Shown here: positions 1-8,877 of the stretch, in pieces
Position numbering within the stretch: position 1 is the first letter of the stretch
How the letters are laid out: every line of letters begins with the position of its first letter
From: Aquimarina megaterium XH134
GTDB lineage: Bacteria; Bacteroidota; Bacteroidia; Flavobacteriales; Flavobacteriaceae
DNA length: 64,000 bases
NCBI RefSeq assembly: GCF_000520975.1
Contig: NZ_JACB01000003.1
Span: 372,001-436,000, forward strand
Reading direction: 5' to 3'
The notes under the pieces: generated by a model
What the model saw: the letters and a program-made list of their open reading frames with translations, nothing else
Told to the model about the DNA's origin: nothing
Databases searched by the model: none
Program-made: the position numbers and the translations under genes

Positions 1-738
1 TATTTTGGACCTAAATATTCTTTTGCATATGACTATAATTATGATGATTGGACCCATGTAAAAATAGTAGTGAATGGTCGTAGAGCACAGATATACCTGG
101 ACTATTCTGAAACTCCAAACCTATCATGGAATCTGGTTCATGATCCCAAAGAAGGACAGATTGCAATAGGAGGCGGGGGTCCCGCGGCCATGCATTATGC
201 GAATTTCAAAATTGATAAAAGTAAATATGAAATAGTAGATTTTAAGCCTATAAAAAGAAAACCTATTGAAGGATTAATTTCAGAATGGCAAGTGTCTGAT
301 ATGTTTGAAGAAAAATTAGTAAATAATCCATTGAAGCTAAATGAAGTAATTCAATCTAGAAAATGGGGAAAAACAATCCAGGTAGAAGAAGGTACTGCTG
401 CAAACATTGCGAGAGAAGTAGTTTTGGTTGACGGAACTCCCGGAAATACTGTTTTTGCAAAAATTAAAATTACATCAAACAAAGATCAAATAAAGCTTTT
501 TGAATTTGGATACAGCGATAGAGTAGTAGCTATTTTAAACGGCAAGCCTATTTATAAAGGAACAAATAGGTGGCGTTCTAGAGATTATAGATATTTGGGT
601 ACTGTAGGATTGTTTGATGCAATATATCTAAATCTTAAAAAAGGAGAAAACACACTTCTATTGGCCGTTTCTGAAGATTTTGGAGGCTGGTTAGTAACAG
701 GGAAATTTCCCGATCAAAATGGGATTAAAATACAATAA
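1..738 (+). CDS. Hypothetical protein, C-terminal part (cut by window edge)
   Basis: The frame is open from the first base, so the true start lies outside the window; 245 residues are visible. An in-frame GTG at 70 is not taken as the start because the protein clearly continues upstream of it. Residues before about 85 (WTHVKIVVNG, then GGGGPAAMHYANFKI) look like the last strands of a concanavalin A/LamG-type jelly roll. The remainder (NGKPIYKGTNRWRSRD, then GGWLVTGKF near the end) looks like a second beta-sandwich of the galactose-binding kind. No catalytic motif is visible and the function is unknown. It converges with the LytTR regulator gene starting at 810. Confidence 0.6.
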   Translation, partial: YFGPKYSFAYDYNYDDWTHVKIVVNGRRAQIYLDYSETPNLSWNLVHDPKEGQIAIGGGGPAAMHYANFKIDKSKYEIVDFKPIKRKPIEGLISEWQVSDMFEEKLVNNPLKLNEVIQSRKWGKTIQVEEGTAANIAREVVLVDGTPGNTVFAKIKITSNKDQIKLFEFGYSDRVVAILNGKPIYKGTNRWRSRDYRYLGTVGLFDAIYLNLKKGENTLLLAVSEDFGGWLVTGKFPDQNGIKIQ

Positions 739-809
739 AGCAATCTAGTTATGAAAATTATAATTGTGAATCTTTGATAGAGATGATGTGACCGGATAAT
801 AATTAAAAT

Positions 810-1499
810 TTAGCTAAGTAAGTTATTAATGTTTGGCTTATATATTTTCCCCACAGGAATTTTATGATCCTTAATTGTTATTCGGTTGCCTTCAATTAAT
901 TCTATTTTATTCTTTGCAATAATAAATGATTTGTGCACCTTTATGAAATCTTTTTTAGAAAGTATCTCTTCAAAAGAAGATAAGGTTTGATGCGTAATGA
1001 TCATTTGATGTTCTAAATATACCTTTACATAATTTCCATAAGCTTCTAAGAATAAAAGATCTTTTAATTTTACCTGATAATGCTTTTTGTTGTCTTTTAA
1101 AAAAATACTGGAATCATCGATGTTTTTTACGTTTTGCGAATGTAATGACAATGTTCCCTGCACTTTTTGTATTGCTGTAACAAATCGCTGAAAACTAAAT
1201 GGTTTTAGTAAATAATCATCAATATTAAGTTCATAACCTTCTAATGCAAACTCTTTATAAGCAGTAGTTACAATAATCTTAGGAGGATTAGATAATGTTT
1301 TTAAAAAATCAAAACCTGTAAGTTTAGGCATATTAATATCTAAAAATACTAAATCTACCTGATGCTGATTTAGGTATTCTATAGCCTCAAAAGCATTATA
1401 ACAATGCTTTTGAAGCGATAAATAGGGTAAATTACTGCTATAATCTTCAATAATATCGTGTGAAGCGGTTTCGTCGTCTATTATTATGTAAGTGATCAT
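810..1499 (-). CDS. LytTR-family response regulator (module A)
   Basis: A 229-residue DNA-binding response regulator. The receiver domain covers about residues 1-120, with acidic pocket D8/D9, phospho-acceptor D54 in FLDINMPKL, T/Y switch region VTTAYKEFA and the conserved lysine in LLKPFS. A LytTR DNA-binding domain fills about residues 130-229 (FLEAYGNYVKVYL, then VHKSFIIAKNKI). It overlaps the end of the sensor kinase gene by 4 bases (ATGA), so the two are translationally coupled. Last gene of the minus-strand operon ABC ATPase, permease/M1 peptidase, kinase, regulator. By family it binds paired direct repeats; a matching pair lies upstream of the operon at 7011-7043. The target is inference. 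Confidence 0.93.
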   Translation of the reverse strand: MITYIIIDDETASHDIIEDYSSNLPYLSLQKHCYNAFEAIEYLNQHQVDLVFLDINMPKLTGFDFLKTLSNPPKIIVTTAYKEFALEGYELNIDDYLLKPFSFQRFVTAIQKVQGTLSLHSQNVKNIDDSSIFLKDNKKHYQVKLKDLLFLEAYGNYVKVYLEHQMIITHQTLSSFEEILSKKDFIKVHKSFIIAKNKIELIEGNRITIKDHKIPVGKIYKPNINNLLS

Positions 1500-2485
1500 G
1501 ATTTGTATAATTCTAATTCTACAAAATATACTTGATTTTGATTGCTAATCGTCAATTTATGTTTACCGTTTGGGTAAAGTAAATTAAGGCGATCTTGTAA
1601 ATTTTCTAAACCAATACCTTTGGACTTTACATGTGTTTCGGGATCATAATTATTTTTGATAGTAAATAGTATTTGACTGTCGTTTTCTAGTAGCTCAATG
1701 TGTATAAAAGATTGATTTACAAGTTTTTCTACCCCATGTTTAAAGGAATTCTCTAACAAGATAATAAACAATAACGGAGGGATAGGGTAGTCCTTATTAA
1801 TAATGCTATGTTTAAAATCAATATCGATTGCTTTATGATACCTGGCTGTTTGTAGCTCAATAAAATTGGTTAAATATTTAATTTCTTCTTCAAGATGAAC
1901 AGCTTCTTCTTTTCCATCATAAATAGTAAATCGCATCATATCTGATAGTTTAAGCACATATTCTTGTGCGGTATCAGGGTCTTTTTTAATTAATGAGTAT
2001 AAATTATTAAGTGTATTAAAGAAAAAATGAGGGTTTATTTGAGTTTTTAAAAGTTCTAATTCTGCTTTGACTTTATCATTTTTAAGGGTCTGTATTTTTG
2101 CCCGCTGTTCAAATGCCCATGAAAAAATGGTATAAAAAATCAATAGTGCTAGTAATATCCCAAATAGATCTGTAAGCCATATATTATGATTAACTACCCA
2201 AAAACTTTCTTGATCATCATCTATTCTATTGGCCATATTCATTCCGAAAATCAACAGCCCGATTATAGCTATATATATAATTATTTTTATAGTAGAATTA
2301 GGCCAATTTGTTTTTAATTTACCTGTTTTGAATAGATAAAATAATATCATATAAGAAATCACTAAACCGGTAAGAAAGTTTAAAAAAATATGTAATTCAC
2401 TATTACTATCTTTAAAGATTAAGCTTAATGTAGCCAGAATTACTGCAAGAATGGTTGTAATATAAAATCTCTTTTTTAATGTCAT
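1496..2485 (-). CDS. LytS-type sensor histidine kinase (module A)
   Basis: A 329-residue membrane kinase of the His_kinase (PF06580) family. Four predicted transmembrane segments fill the first 130 residues with no sizeable periplasmic domain, so any signal is probably sensed in or next to the membrane. A short coiled segment leads to the phospho-acceptor histidine in INPHFFFNTLNNLY. The ATPase domain shows an N-box (ILLENSFKHG) and G-box (GIGLENLQDRL). It starts 12 bases after the permease/M1 gene ends, in the same operon, which suggests that it senses the state or substrate of that transporter. The role is inferred from context only; the ligand cannot be read from sequence. Confidence 0.92.
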   Translation of the reverse strand: MTLKKRFYITTILAVILATLSLIFKDSNSELHIFLNFLTGLVISYMILFYLFKTGKLKTNWPNSTIKIIIYIAIIGLLIFGMNMANRIDDDQESFWVVNHNIWLTDLFGILLALLIFYTIFSWAFEQRAKIQTLKNDKVKAELELLKTQINPHFFFNTLNNLYSLIKKDPDTAQEYVLKLSDMMRFTIYDGKEEAVHLEEEIKYLTNFIELQTARYHKAIDIDFKHSIINKDYPIPPLLFIILLENSFKHGVEKLVNQSFIHIELLENDSQILFTIKNNYDPETHVKSKGIGLENLQDRLNLLYPNGKHKLTISNQNQVYFVELELYKS

Positions 2486-2497
2486 TATTCAAATATA

Positions 2498-5400
2498 TTA
2501 AAGATTCACAGAAATTATATTATCAGCCATATTTCTATCTAATCTGGTGTAATATGGATCGATACCGATATAGACTGGTATTTCTTTGGTAATAATTTTA
2601 AAAACCATTTCTTTTTTATTGATCTGGTGAGGTTCTAAATAGAGGATATCTTTATCATTATTGACGGCTTCAGGATGTTTTTTAAATATTCCAATTTTAA
2701 TAGGTTCGTTAATATTGATTGTGATTTCTTTTCCAGTAGTATCCGTTTCAAAGCGTTGCGCTTTTATATCTATGGTAATTTCGTAAGTACCATTATTAAG
2801 TTTTTTATAAGAAGTACTCTTAATCCCCAAATCATACGTGATTACACGTTTCATCCAATCATCTATTAAAGTATGATACTCTTTTGGAGTGACTGAATAT
2901 AACTCTTGAAGAAAATCAGGTGTTGTTGCAATGGGCTTATGGCTGTATTTGTGTATCATATTTTGTAGCGCAATGTTTAGATTGGATTCTCCTATAAGAT
3001 CTTTTATCGCAGACATAACAGTAGCACCTTTGCTATATCCCAGATATTGTTGTAACTGACTTATGTATAATGGTGGTTCTGTTTCGGTGGTACGAGAACG
3101 ACCACTAAAATACCTTTTTACTGTATGCTCTGATAGTTGTCTAACCATAGCTTTATCGTATAATTTTTCCATAATTACAGTTTCAGAATATTTGGCTAGA
3201 GATTCTGATAGTACCATGAATCCATCAATTCGCTTTGGTGTAAGTAGCCCTCCCCACCATTGATGAGCTATTTCATGAATGATTACTCTAGCAATTACAT
3301 TAAAGTCTTTTGGATTTGAAACATCTCTTTTAAAAACTTTTTCATTAATACTAATTACACCCGGCATTGCCTGGCCATTGGCTCCACCACCTCCGAATAT
3401 TAACATTTCACCGATACGAAGATGTTTATGAGGATATTTTCCAAAATTATCGGTTGCATAATCAATAGTTGCTTTAGCCACTTTTATCATTTCTGCTATG
3501 TTTCTGTAATGCTCTGGGAGGTAATATAATTCAATTTGGATGCCCTTGTGGTTTGTTTTTTCAATTTTGTAGCGAGCTGAATGATACGCCACCATACTGT
3601 TAATTTTACCTTTAGATTTATAATGATAATAATTTCTATTATCCGATTTCCAGTGTCTTATTAAATCACCAGAGCATAGTACAGATTGATCGTTTGATGT
3701 AGAGACTACGGCTTCAAAATCTATATTTTCAAAATTAAATTTCCCTCCGATTTGCAAATAATTGTCATTAACTACTGGTTTTTCTTTTACAGGTAATCCT
3801 CGTTTCTCCCGTTCATAAACATGATTAATCTCGTATTCGCTTACATAACCCAAATGAGGACTAAATTGGTGACTTTTAATATAAGATCCATTATTTGTAA
3901 TACTATTATCGATATTAAACCCAGAAGAACTTTTGGTTAAATTATATTTCATTTTTAGGATCGAACCCTGTTGCAATGGAGTATGAAGTTTAAATAAGTA
4001 GGTCCCTATGATGGAATCATGAAAAACTTGTGTGCTATTTTCTATAGATAGTTTTTTTAATGGTATCGGTGCAGTAATAAAGATTTCTTTTATCGGTTGA
4101 GTATTTGTATTCGTTATCAAACAGGAAGCTTTTACTTCATATTTATGTTTATTTGGAAAAATATCTACTGCTGTTTGTACTGAAACTAATTTTGGTACTA
4201 CCAGATGATCATATTTTTTATAAGCACGTTCATATTTCTCATTAAAATCATATGCCTCATCTGCTATTTCATATTCATTGATGATGTTGGTATTATAGTA
4301 GATATAGCTACCGATAGTTACGAATAGAAAGACAAAGCTTATCAATAGTACTCTTTCTTTTTTATTCCATATCGTTTTAGTGTATGTTTTGATAGTAGAA
4401 ATGGTTCCTCTTTTCCATAATTTAAAACCGAATAGGGCCGTTACTCCTGCAAAAGTGATCCAATACAAGGATAACCAGTTAAATTTTACAACATATTGTC
4501 CGTATCCATTAAAATCAGAATATGCTCTGGCCATACTGGGTAGGTTGTTGAAAAGAACCAAAGGATGTTCTAATCCTATGCTATTGCTTAAGGGACCAAA
4601 TAATAACATAATACCTCCTGAAATTACCATTCCTAAATACTTGTTAGAAACTATATTTTGAATTAATAATGCAAAAATTGTGTATAATAAAACCTGAAGC
4701 CCTCCGAAGTACAACATCGAAAAATAATGAGTTAATCCTAAATCGTAATAACCATTTGAAAGCTGAAATGTTATTGCAACAAATATTGATATTAAAATAA
4801 GTAGTATGGGGATTATAGCTATTGTAATATACTTAGAAATAAAAAATGTACTATTTTTTATAGGTGTTGCCTCAATAATCTCATGAAACTTGTTAGATCT
4901 TGATTTCCATACCACCTCACCAGTATAAAAAACAATGAGTAGCAATCCCATTATTGGTAAGATTTCATGAATCAAACCTATAAACAGGTCTGTAGTAGGG
5001 TAACGATTTCCGTAAATTCCAAAACTGCGTACGCTATTATTAAATGCCAGTACAATCATAGCAATCCATAATAGCATAATGACAAGAAAAGGAATTCCTG
5101 TAATTATCATTTTTGTATCTAATACTACAATCGATCTAATGCGTGCTATTCTAGCTGCTAATGTATCTGAAACAGTAGTTACAGGTGTGTAAGTAGAATT
5201 ACTAGTTGTACCTTCTATAGATATAGCTTGTTTTTTTATTTTTTGATCTAGTTTCCTGAAATGAAATAACCGATATGATATTAGTATAGATGCAAGGCCA
5301 AAAAACATCCAAATAATTCTGTTCCATACAAGATGCCCTGATAGTGAAATAAGAGTTTCGTTTTTTTCTATTGGTGTTAAGAACTGAGTTTGTTCAAAAA

Positions 5401-6067
5401 AAGCACTTAATCCTATTGGATCTACTAAAGACGCAATTTCTAAAACCTCTGGATCAGAAAGTATAGAGCCACCAACAAGAGGAGAATTAATATAGAATCC
5501 TGAAATCCAATGAATAATAATAAGCAGGAGTCCGGTGATATACGTCACTATTGCTTTTTGAGATAGAAGCGTCGCCGAGAATAGAAAAGCAGTACAGATA
5601 AAAGCATTAGGCACTATAATTGTTAACCAGGGCCATAGATAATGACTTATGTCAAAATGGTGTAATGCCTCTGGATTTAGATTGGCAATGTTTGTTCCAA
5701 TAAAGACCCCTAATAACGCACTGCTACCAATGAGAAGAGATATCAAAAAGAGGCCTAGAAAACGATTGATTAAAAAGCTATGTTTTTGTATTCCGGTACT
5801 AAAAATTATTTCTTTGGTATGAAAAGTTGTATCCCGAAGTAATCCATTTACACAAAAAAATATACTGGCAAATACAACACCTATACTAATAATACCTGAT
5901 AGAAAACTTAGGTTATAAGCATCGTTATACATGTTGCTAAATTCTAAATATTGAAAAGCTTGTGTAATGGCAAGAACACCATATCCTATAAACAATACTA
6001 GAAATAGTATGAAGGAAGTTTGGCGAGTATGATATCGCCATTCGAATTGAAGTAATTTCGTAGTCAT
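2498..6067 (-). CDS. ABC transporter permease fused to M1-family aminopeptidase-like domain (module A)
   Basis: A 1189-residue fusion. About the first 590 residues are ABC-2-type permease with roughly a dozen membrane segments in two halves. The rest is an extracytoplasmic region with an M1-like N-terminal beta domain and a gluzincin catalytic domain. Zinc ligands are H931, H935 (HEIAHQWWGG) and E955. A probable catalytic tyrosine sits in GYSKGATVM. The GxMEN exopeptidase motif is not canonical: GQAMPGVISINE takes its place. The spacing from HExxH to the third ligand is 19 residues instead of the usual 18. It lies 2 bases after the ABC ATPase gene, its obvious partner. Substrate unknown. Paralogues in this window lie at 31456 and 57202. 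Confidence 0.9.
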   Translation of the reverse strand: MTTKLLQFEWRYHTRQTSFILFLVLFIGYGVLAITQAFQYLEFSNMYNDAYNLSFLSGIISIGVVFASIFFCVNGLLRDTTFHTKEIIFSTGIQKHSFLINRFLGLFLISLLIGSSALLGVFIGTNIANLNPEALHHFDISHYLWPWLTIIVPNAFICTAFLFSATLLSQKAIVTYITGLLLIIIHWISGFYINSPLVGGSILSDPEVLEIASLVDPIGLSAFFEQTQFLTPIEKNETLISLSGHLVWNRIIWMFFGLASILISYRLFHFRKLDQKIKKQAISIEGTTSNSTYTPVTTVSDTLAARIARIRSIVVLDTKMIITGIPFLVIMLLWIAMIVLAFNNSVRSFGIYGNRYPTTDLFIGLIHEILPIMGLLLIVFYTGEVVWKSRSNKFHEIIEATPIKNSTFFISKYITIAIIPILLILISIFVAITFQLSNGYYDLGLTHYFSMLYFGGLQVLLYTIFALLIQNIVSNKYLGMVISGGIMLLFGPLSNSIGLEHPLVLFNNLPSMARAYSDFNGYGQYVVKFNWLSLYWITFAGVTALFGFKLWKRGTISTIKTYTKTIWNKKERVLLISFVFLFVTIGSYIYYNTNIINEYEIADEAYDFNEKYERAYKKYDHLVVPKLVSVQTAVDIFPNKHKYEVKASCLITNTNTQPIKEIFITAPIPLKKLSIENSTQVFHDSIIGTYLFKLHTPLQQGSILKMKYNLTKSSSGFNIDNSITNNGSYIKSHQFSPHLGYVSEYEINHVYEREKRGLPVKEKPVVNDNYLQIGGKFNFENIDFEAVVSTSNDQSVLCSGDLIRHWKSDNRNYYHYKSKGKINSMVAYHSARYKIEKTNHKGIQIELYYLPEHYRNIAEMIKVAKATIDYATDNFGKYPHKHLRIGEMLIFGGGGANGQAMPGVISINEKVFKRDVSNPKDFNVIARVIIHEIAHQWWGGLLTPKRIDGFMVLSESLAKYSETVIMEKLYDKAMVRQLSEHTVKRYFSGRSRTTETEPPLYISQLQQYLGYSKGATVMSAIKDLIGESNLNIALQNMIHKYSHKPIATTPDFLQELYSVTPKEYHTLIDDWMKRVITYDLGIKSTSYKKLNNGTYEITIDIKAQRFETDTTGKEITININEPIKIGIFKKHPEAVNNDKDILYLEPHQINKKEMVFKIITKEIPVYIGIDPYYTRLDRNMADNIISVNL

Positions 6068-6069
6068 GA

Positions 6070-6954
6070 TTAGTATAGTATTGATTGTTTATTAATTGTA
6101 GAAAAATAGACATCTTCTAAATCTGGTTTAGAAGCTTTAAATCCTTGTTCTGGCCGATCATTTGCTAATACGCGAAGTTCTATTTTACCACCAAATAATC
6201 GAGTTGATAAGACATTAAAGGCATTTTTGAAAGCCAAAACATTTTCTTTGGCGACAACCTTATGCCATATTTTACCTTCTAAGTGAGTAATAAGCTCTGA
6301 AGGAATGCCTTGTTTTAGTATCTTCCCTTCTCCCATAATTGCCATATGAGCGCATAGATTTTTAATATCTTCAACAATGTGGGTAGAAAGAATGATAATT
6401 CTATGTTCTCCTATTTCACTTAGTAAATTATGAAAACGATTACGTTCCTCTGGATCTAAACCTGCAGTGGGTTCGTCTACAATAATAAGTTTGGGATTGC
6501 CTAGCAATGCTTGTGCGATACCAAATCGCTGACGCATACCTCCGGAGAAGGTCTTTACAGACTTTTTACGTGCCGTATATAGATTCGTTTGATGTAATAA
6601 CCCTTCTATCTGTTCTTTACGTTCTTTGCTATTCAATATGCCTTTTAATATGGCTATATGATCTAATAGTTGAATTGCTGACAATTTGGGATATACCCCA
6701 AATTCTTGAGGTAGATATCCTAATTGGTTTCGAATAATTTGTGGTTCTTTACTACTATGTGTATCATTAAATAATATGCTTCCATGAGTAGGCTCTTGTA
6801 GTGTAGCTAAAGTACGTATTAGTGAAGATTTTCCTGCCCCATTAGGACCTAATAACCCGAACATACCATTGGTAATCGTTAGGTTGATATCCTGTAATGC
6901 TTTTACTCCGTTGGAATAAGTTTTAGATAGATTTTCAATTTTTAAAATATTCAT
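6070..6954 (-). CDS. ABC transporter ATP-binding protein (module A)
   Basis: Nucleotide-binding subunit for the neighbouring permease/M1 protein, about 294 residues. Walker A GPNGAGKSS is at residues 36-44, followed by Q-loop LPQEFGVYPKL, signature FSGGMRQRFGIAQAL, Walker B LIIVDEPTAGLDP and H-loop STHIVED. I chose the ATG at 6954 because the protein then begins MNILKIENLSKTYSNG, in register with its paralogues at 30542 and 56257. An upstream in-frame ATG at 6999 would add 15 residues and leave almost no room after the repeat pair at 7011-7043. First gene of the four-gene minus-strand operon. Confidence 0.93.
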   Translation of the reverse strand: MNILKIENLSKTYSNGVKALQDINLTITNGMFGLLGPNGAGKSSLIRTLATLQEPTHGSILFNDTHSSKEPQIIRNQLGYLPQEFGVYPKLSAIQLLDHIAILKGILNSKERKEQIEGLLHQTNLYTARKKSVKTFSGGMRQRFGIAQALLGNPKLIIVDEPTAGLDPEERNRFHNLLSEIGEHRIIILSTHIVEDIKNLCAHMAIMGEGKILKQGIPSELITHLEGKIWHKVVAKENVLAFKNAFNVLSTRLFGGKIELRVLANDRPEQGFKASKPDLEDVYFSTINKQSILY

Positions 6955-7010
6955 AGGATTCGTTTTAATTGATGGTACGAACCTACTTATAGCATCCATA
7001 TCTTGCTATT

Positions 7011-7043
7011 TATTTTGATGAACGTCCTTTAAGTGTTGATGAA
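7011..7043 (-). promoter_or_regulatory. Candidate LytTR operator: two direct half-sites 21 bp apart
   Basis: Read on the plus strand, TTGATGAA occurs at 7015-7022 and again at 7036-7043, exactly 21 bp start to start. On the minus strand, toward the ABC operon, this is TTCATCAA twice. The near edge is about 60 bp upstream of the ATPase start at 6954. Paired direct half-sites two helical turns apart are the known geometry of LytTR-domain binding. The same half-site with the same period occurs at 30370-30426, and a variant at 12560-12591. Binding is inferred. Confidence 0.5.
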
Positions 7044-7239
7044 AAATCAATATAAAGAGACATCGTTTTATGATTACATGATATTGTATTGTTTTGAAAT
7101 AAAGATGTTTAATGATATAAAGCATTCAATTAAAAATGAATATAGGTAAGTAATAGGGTATTATTTATATATTAGCCACTATCTATCAAAGTGTAGTTTT
7201 TTGATACTGAAGATGTATATTATTAACGATCTAAATACT

Positions 7240-7245
7240 AGGAGG
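7240..7245 (+). promoter_or_regulatory. Strong Shine-Dalgarno sequence before fecI-like gene
   Basis: AGGAGG lies 11 bases before the ATG at 7257. A full consensus is unusual here, where most starts lack a recognisable Shine-Dalgarno sequence, as is typical of Bacteroidota. It supports 7257 as the start, although the spacing is slightly long. Confidence 0.45.
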
Positions 7246-7256
7246 AAGATAAATTA

Positions 7257-7757
7257 ATGAGATCATCAAAGAAAAAGAGGTTTTCAATTTTATTTGATAA
7301 ACATTACAAAAAACTCTTCAATTATTCTTTTAAGGTGGTTAAAGAAAGAGATCTTTCTCAAGAATTAGTACAAGAAACATTTATTAAGCTTTGGGAAAAA
7401 ATAGAGCAAGTTCAATCAAATGATCGTTCGATAGAATCATTTCTTATTGTCACTTTGAAGAATAAGATAATTGATCATAGCAGAAAGCATAAAACCCGGG
7501 AAAAACATACCAATTTATATTCACTAAACCGGGATATACAAGAAAACATAGATAATAAATGGGAGCTGTCACAAAAAATAGATAGTATTTATGCTTCACT
7601 TCCTCCCAAAACGATAGAAATATTTAGATTATCAAGAGACCAGGGATTTACTTATCAGGAGATTGCTCTACAAAAAAATATTTCTGTAAAAACAGTAGAG
7701 CTTCATATTTCCAAGGCTTTAACAGCATTTAGACAAGGGTTACAAGATTATTTATAA
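7257..7757 (+). CDS. ECF-type RNA polymerase sigma factor, FecI-like
   Basis: A 166-residue extracytoplasmic-function sigma factor. Region 2 covers about residues 8-75 (FDKHYKKLFNYSF, then LVQETFIKLWEKI, which contacts the -10 element). Region 4 covers about 110-163 (LPPKTIEIFRLSRDQGFTYQ, then EIALQKNISVKTVELHI), a helix-turn-helix for -35 recognition. It is followed by a FecR anti-sigma factor and an STN-type TonB receptor, the standard cell-surface signalling set in which receptor occupancy releases the sigma factor to transcribe the receptor genes. It is transcribed away from module A, so the two share the 6955-7256 spacer. Confidence 0.93.
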   Translation: MRSSKKKRFSILFDKHYKKLFNYSFKVVKERDLSQELVQETFIKLWEKIEQVQSNDRSIESFLIVTLKNKIIDHSRKHKTREKHTNLYSLNRDIQENIDNKWELSQKIDSIYASLPPKTIEIFRLSRDQGFTYQEIALQKNISVKTVELHISKALTAFRQGLQDYL

Positions 7758-7810
7758 TTTTTGATAGGGTGTAACTATGCGACCAACGTCTTATAGTAAA
7801 ATACCTTATT

Positions 7811-8791
7811 ATGGAACAGGATCAAATAACAGAAGTAGACATTTGGGGATATATCTCGAAAAGTGCAGATATAGCTACAAATGAAAGGGTAGAAGAGTGG
7901 ATGAATTCTGATGATTTCAATGAAAATCTATTTAATAAAATACAGAATATTTACAATGCCACTGGCGAAAAAATCCCAAAGCATAGTGATTTAGAAACAA
8001 ATGTTGCCAAACAAAAGTTTTTTAATTCAATAGAAAATAAAGAAAGGAAAAACTCTAGTTGGAAAAAGATCATAAAATATGCAGCTATGGCAGCGATTTT
8101 GGTATCAACTGCCGTGTATACCTATCAAATAATAATAGCAAATGATATTATAAGCATTGAGACTGCGTATAGTGATCATGAACAAATACATCTTCCTGAT
8201 GGTTCTGTAGTTTGGTTAAATTCTTCAAGTAAGCTGTCTTACAATCCAAAATCTCCAAGAACACTATTTTTAGATGGTGAAGCTTTTTTTGAGGTAGCAA
8301 AAGACAAAGAACACCCCTTTACTGTAGAGACGCCAGATCATATTATCGTAAAAGCTTTGGGAACAAGTTTTAATGTAAAATCGTATGCAAAAAATACATT
8401 TACAGAAACCGTATTATTAACCGGTAAAGTCGAAATGAGCTCTAAGGAGTATTTAAAAAACAGCATCATAATGCTTCCAAATGATAAAGTGAAGATTTTT
8501 AAGAATGATGGACGCGTACTTGCTTCAAAATCCAGTAATGCTATTAGTAGTATTGCCTGGAGAGAGGGTAAAATACAATTCAATAATAAACCATTTTTAG
8601 AAATAGCTAATGATTTAAAAATTCAACATAATGTTAATATACGTTTTGAAAATGAACAAATATCACATTCAAAATTTACCGGATCCTTTGATCAGGATTT
8701 ACCAATTAATGACATTCTGGAAGTATTGAAAGCTTCAAAAAATTTTAAATATGAATATAATACAAAAACAAATGAGTGGGTAATAAAATAA
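7811..8791 (+). CDS. FecR-family anti-sigma factor
   Basis: A 326-residue inner-membrane signal relay. A cytoplasmic N-terminus of about 85 residues should bind the sigma factor. One membrane segment follows (YAAMAAILVSTAVYTY). The periplasmic FecR domain (HLPDGSVVWLNSSSKLSYN) and a C-terminal DUF4974 domain (FLEIANDLKIQHNVNIRF) contact the receptor STN domain. It lies 53 bases after the sigma gene in the same direction and is followed, after a stem-loop, by the STN-domain receptor. Length and layout are normal for the family. Confidence 0.93.
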   Translation: MEQDQITEVDIWGYISKSADIATNERVEEWMNSDDFNENLFNKIQNIYNATGEKIPKHSDLETNVAKQKFFNSIENKERKNSSWKKIIKYAAMAAILVSTAVYTYQIIIANDIISIETAYSDHEQIHLPDGSVVWLNSSSKLSYNPKSPRTLFLDGEAFFEVAKDKEHPFTVETPDHIIVKALGTSFNVKSYAKNTFTETVLLTGKVEMSSKEYLKNSIIMLPNDKVKIFKNDGRVLASKSSNAISSIAWREGKIQFNNKPFLEIANDLKIQHNVNIRFENEQISHSKFTGSFDQDLPINDILEVLKASKNFKYEYNTKTNEWVIK

Positions 8792-8795
8792 AAAA

Positions 8796-8819
8796 GTGGG
8801 AAAACTGCCATTTTCCCAC
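8796..8819 (+). promoter_or_regulatory. Perfect intercistronic stem-loop between fecR and receptor gene
   Basis: GTGGGAAAA (8796-8804) pairs perfectly with TTTTCCCAC (8811-8819) around a six-base loop, five bases after the fecR stop codon. No T-run follows on the plus strand; an A-run precedes it. It is therefore not a classic plus-strand terminator. It could be a processing or stabilising hairpin that sets different expression of regulator and receptor, or a partial attenuator. Confidence 0.5.
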
Positions 8820-8877
8820 CGATGTGTCAATAGTATTCTAATCGCGAAATCAGTAATAATTAACAACATTCAAATTT

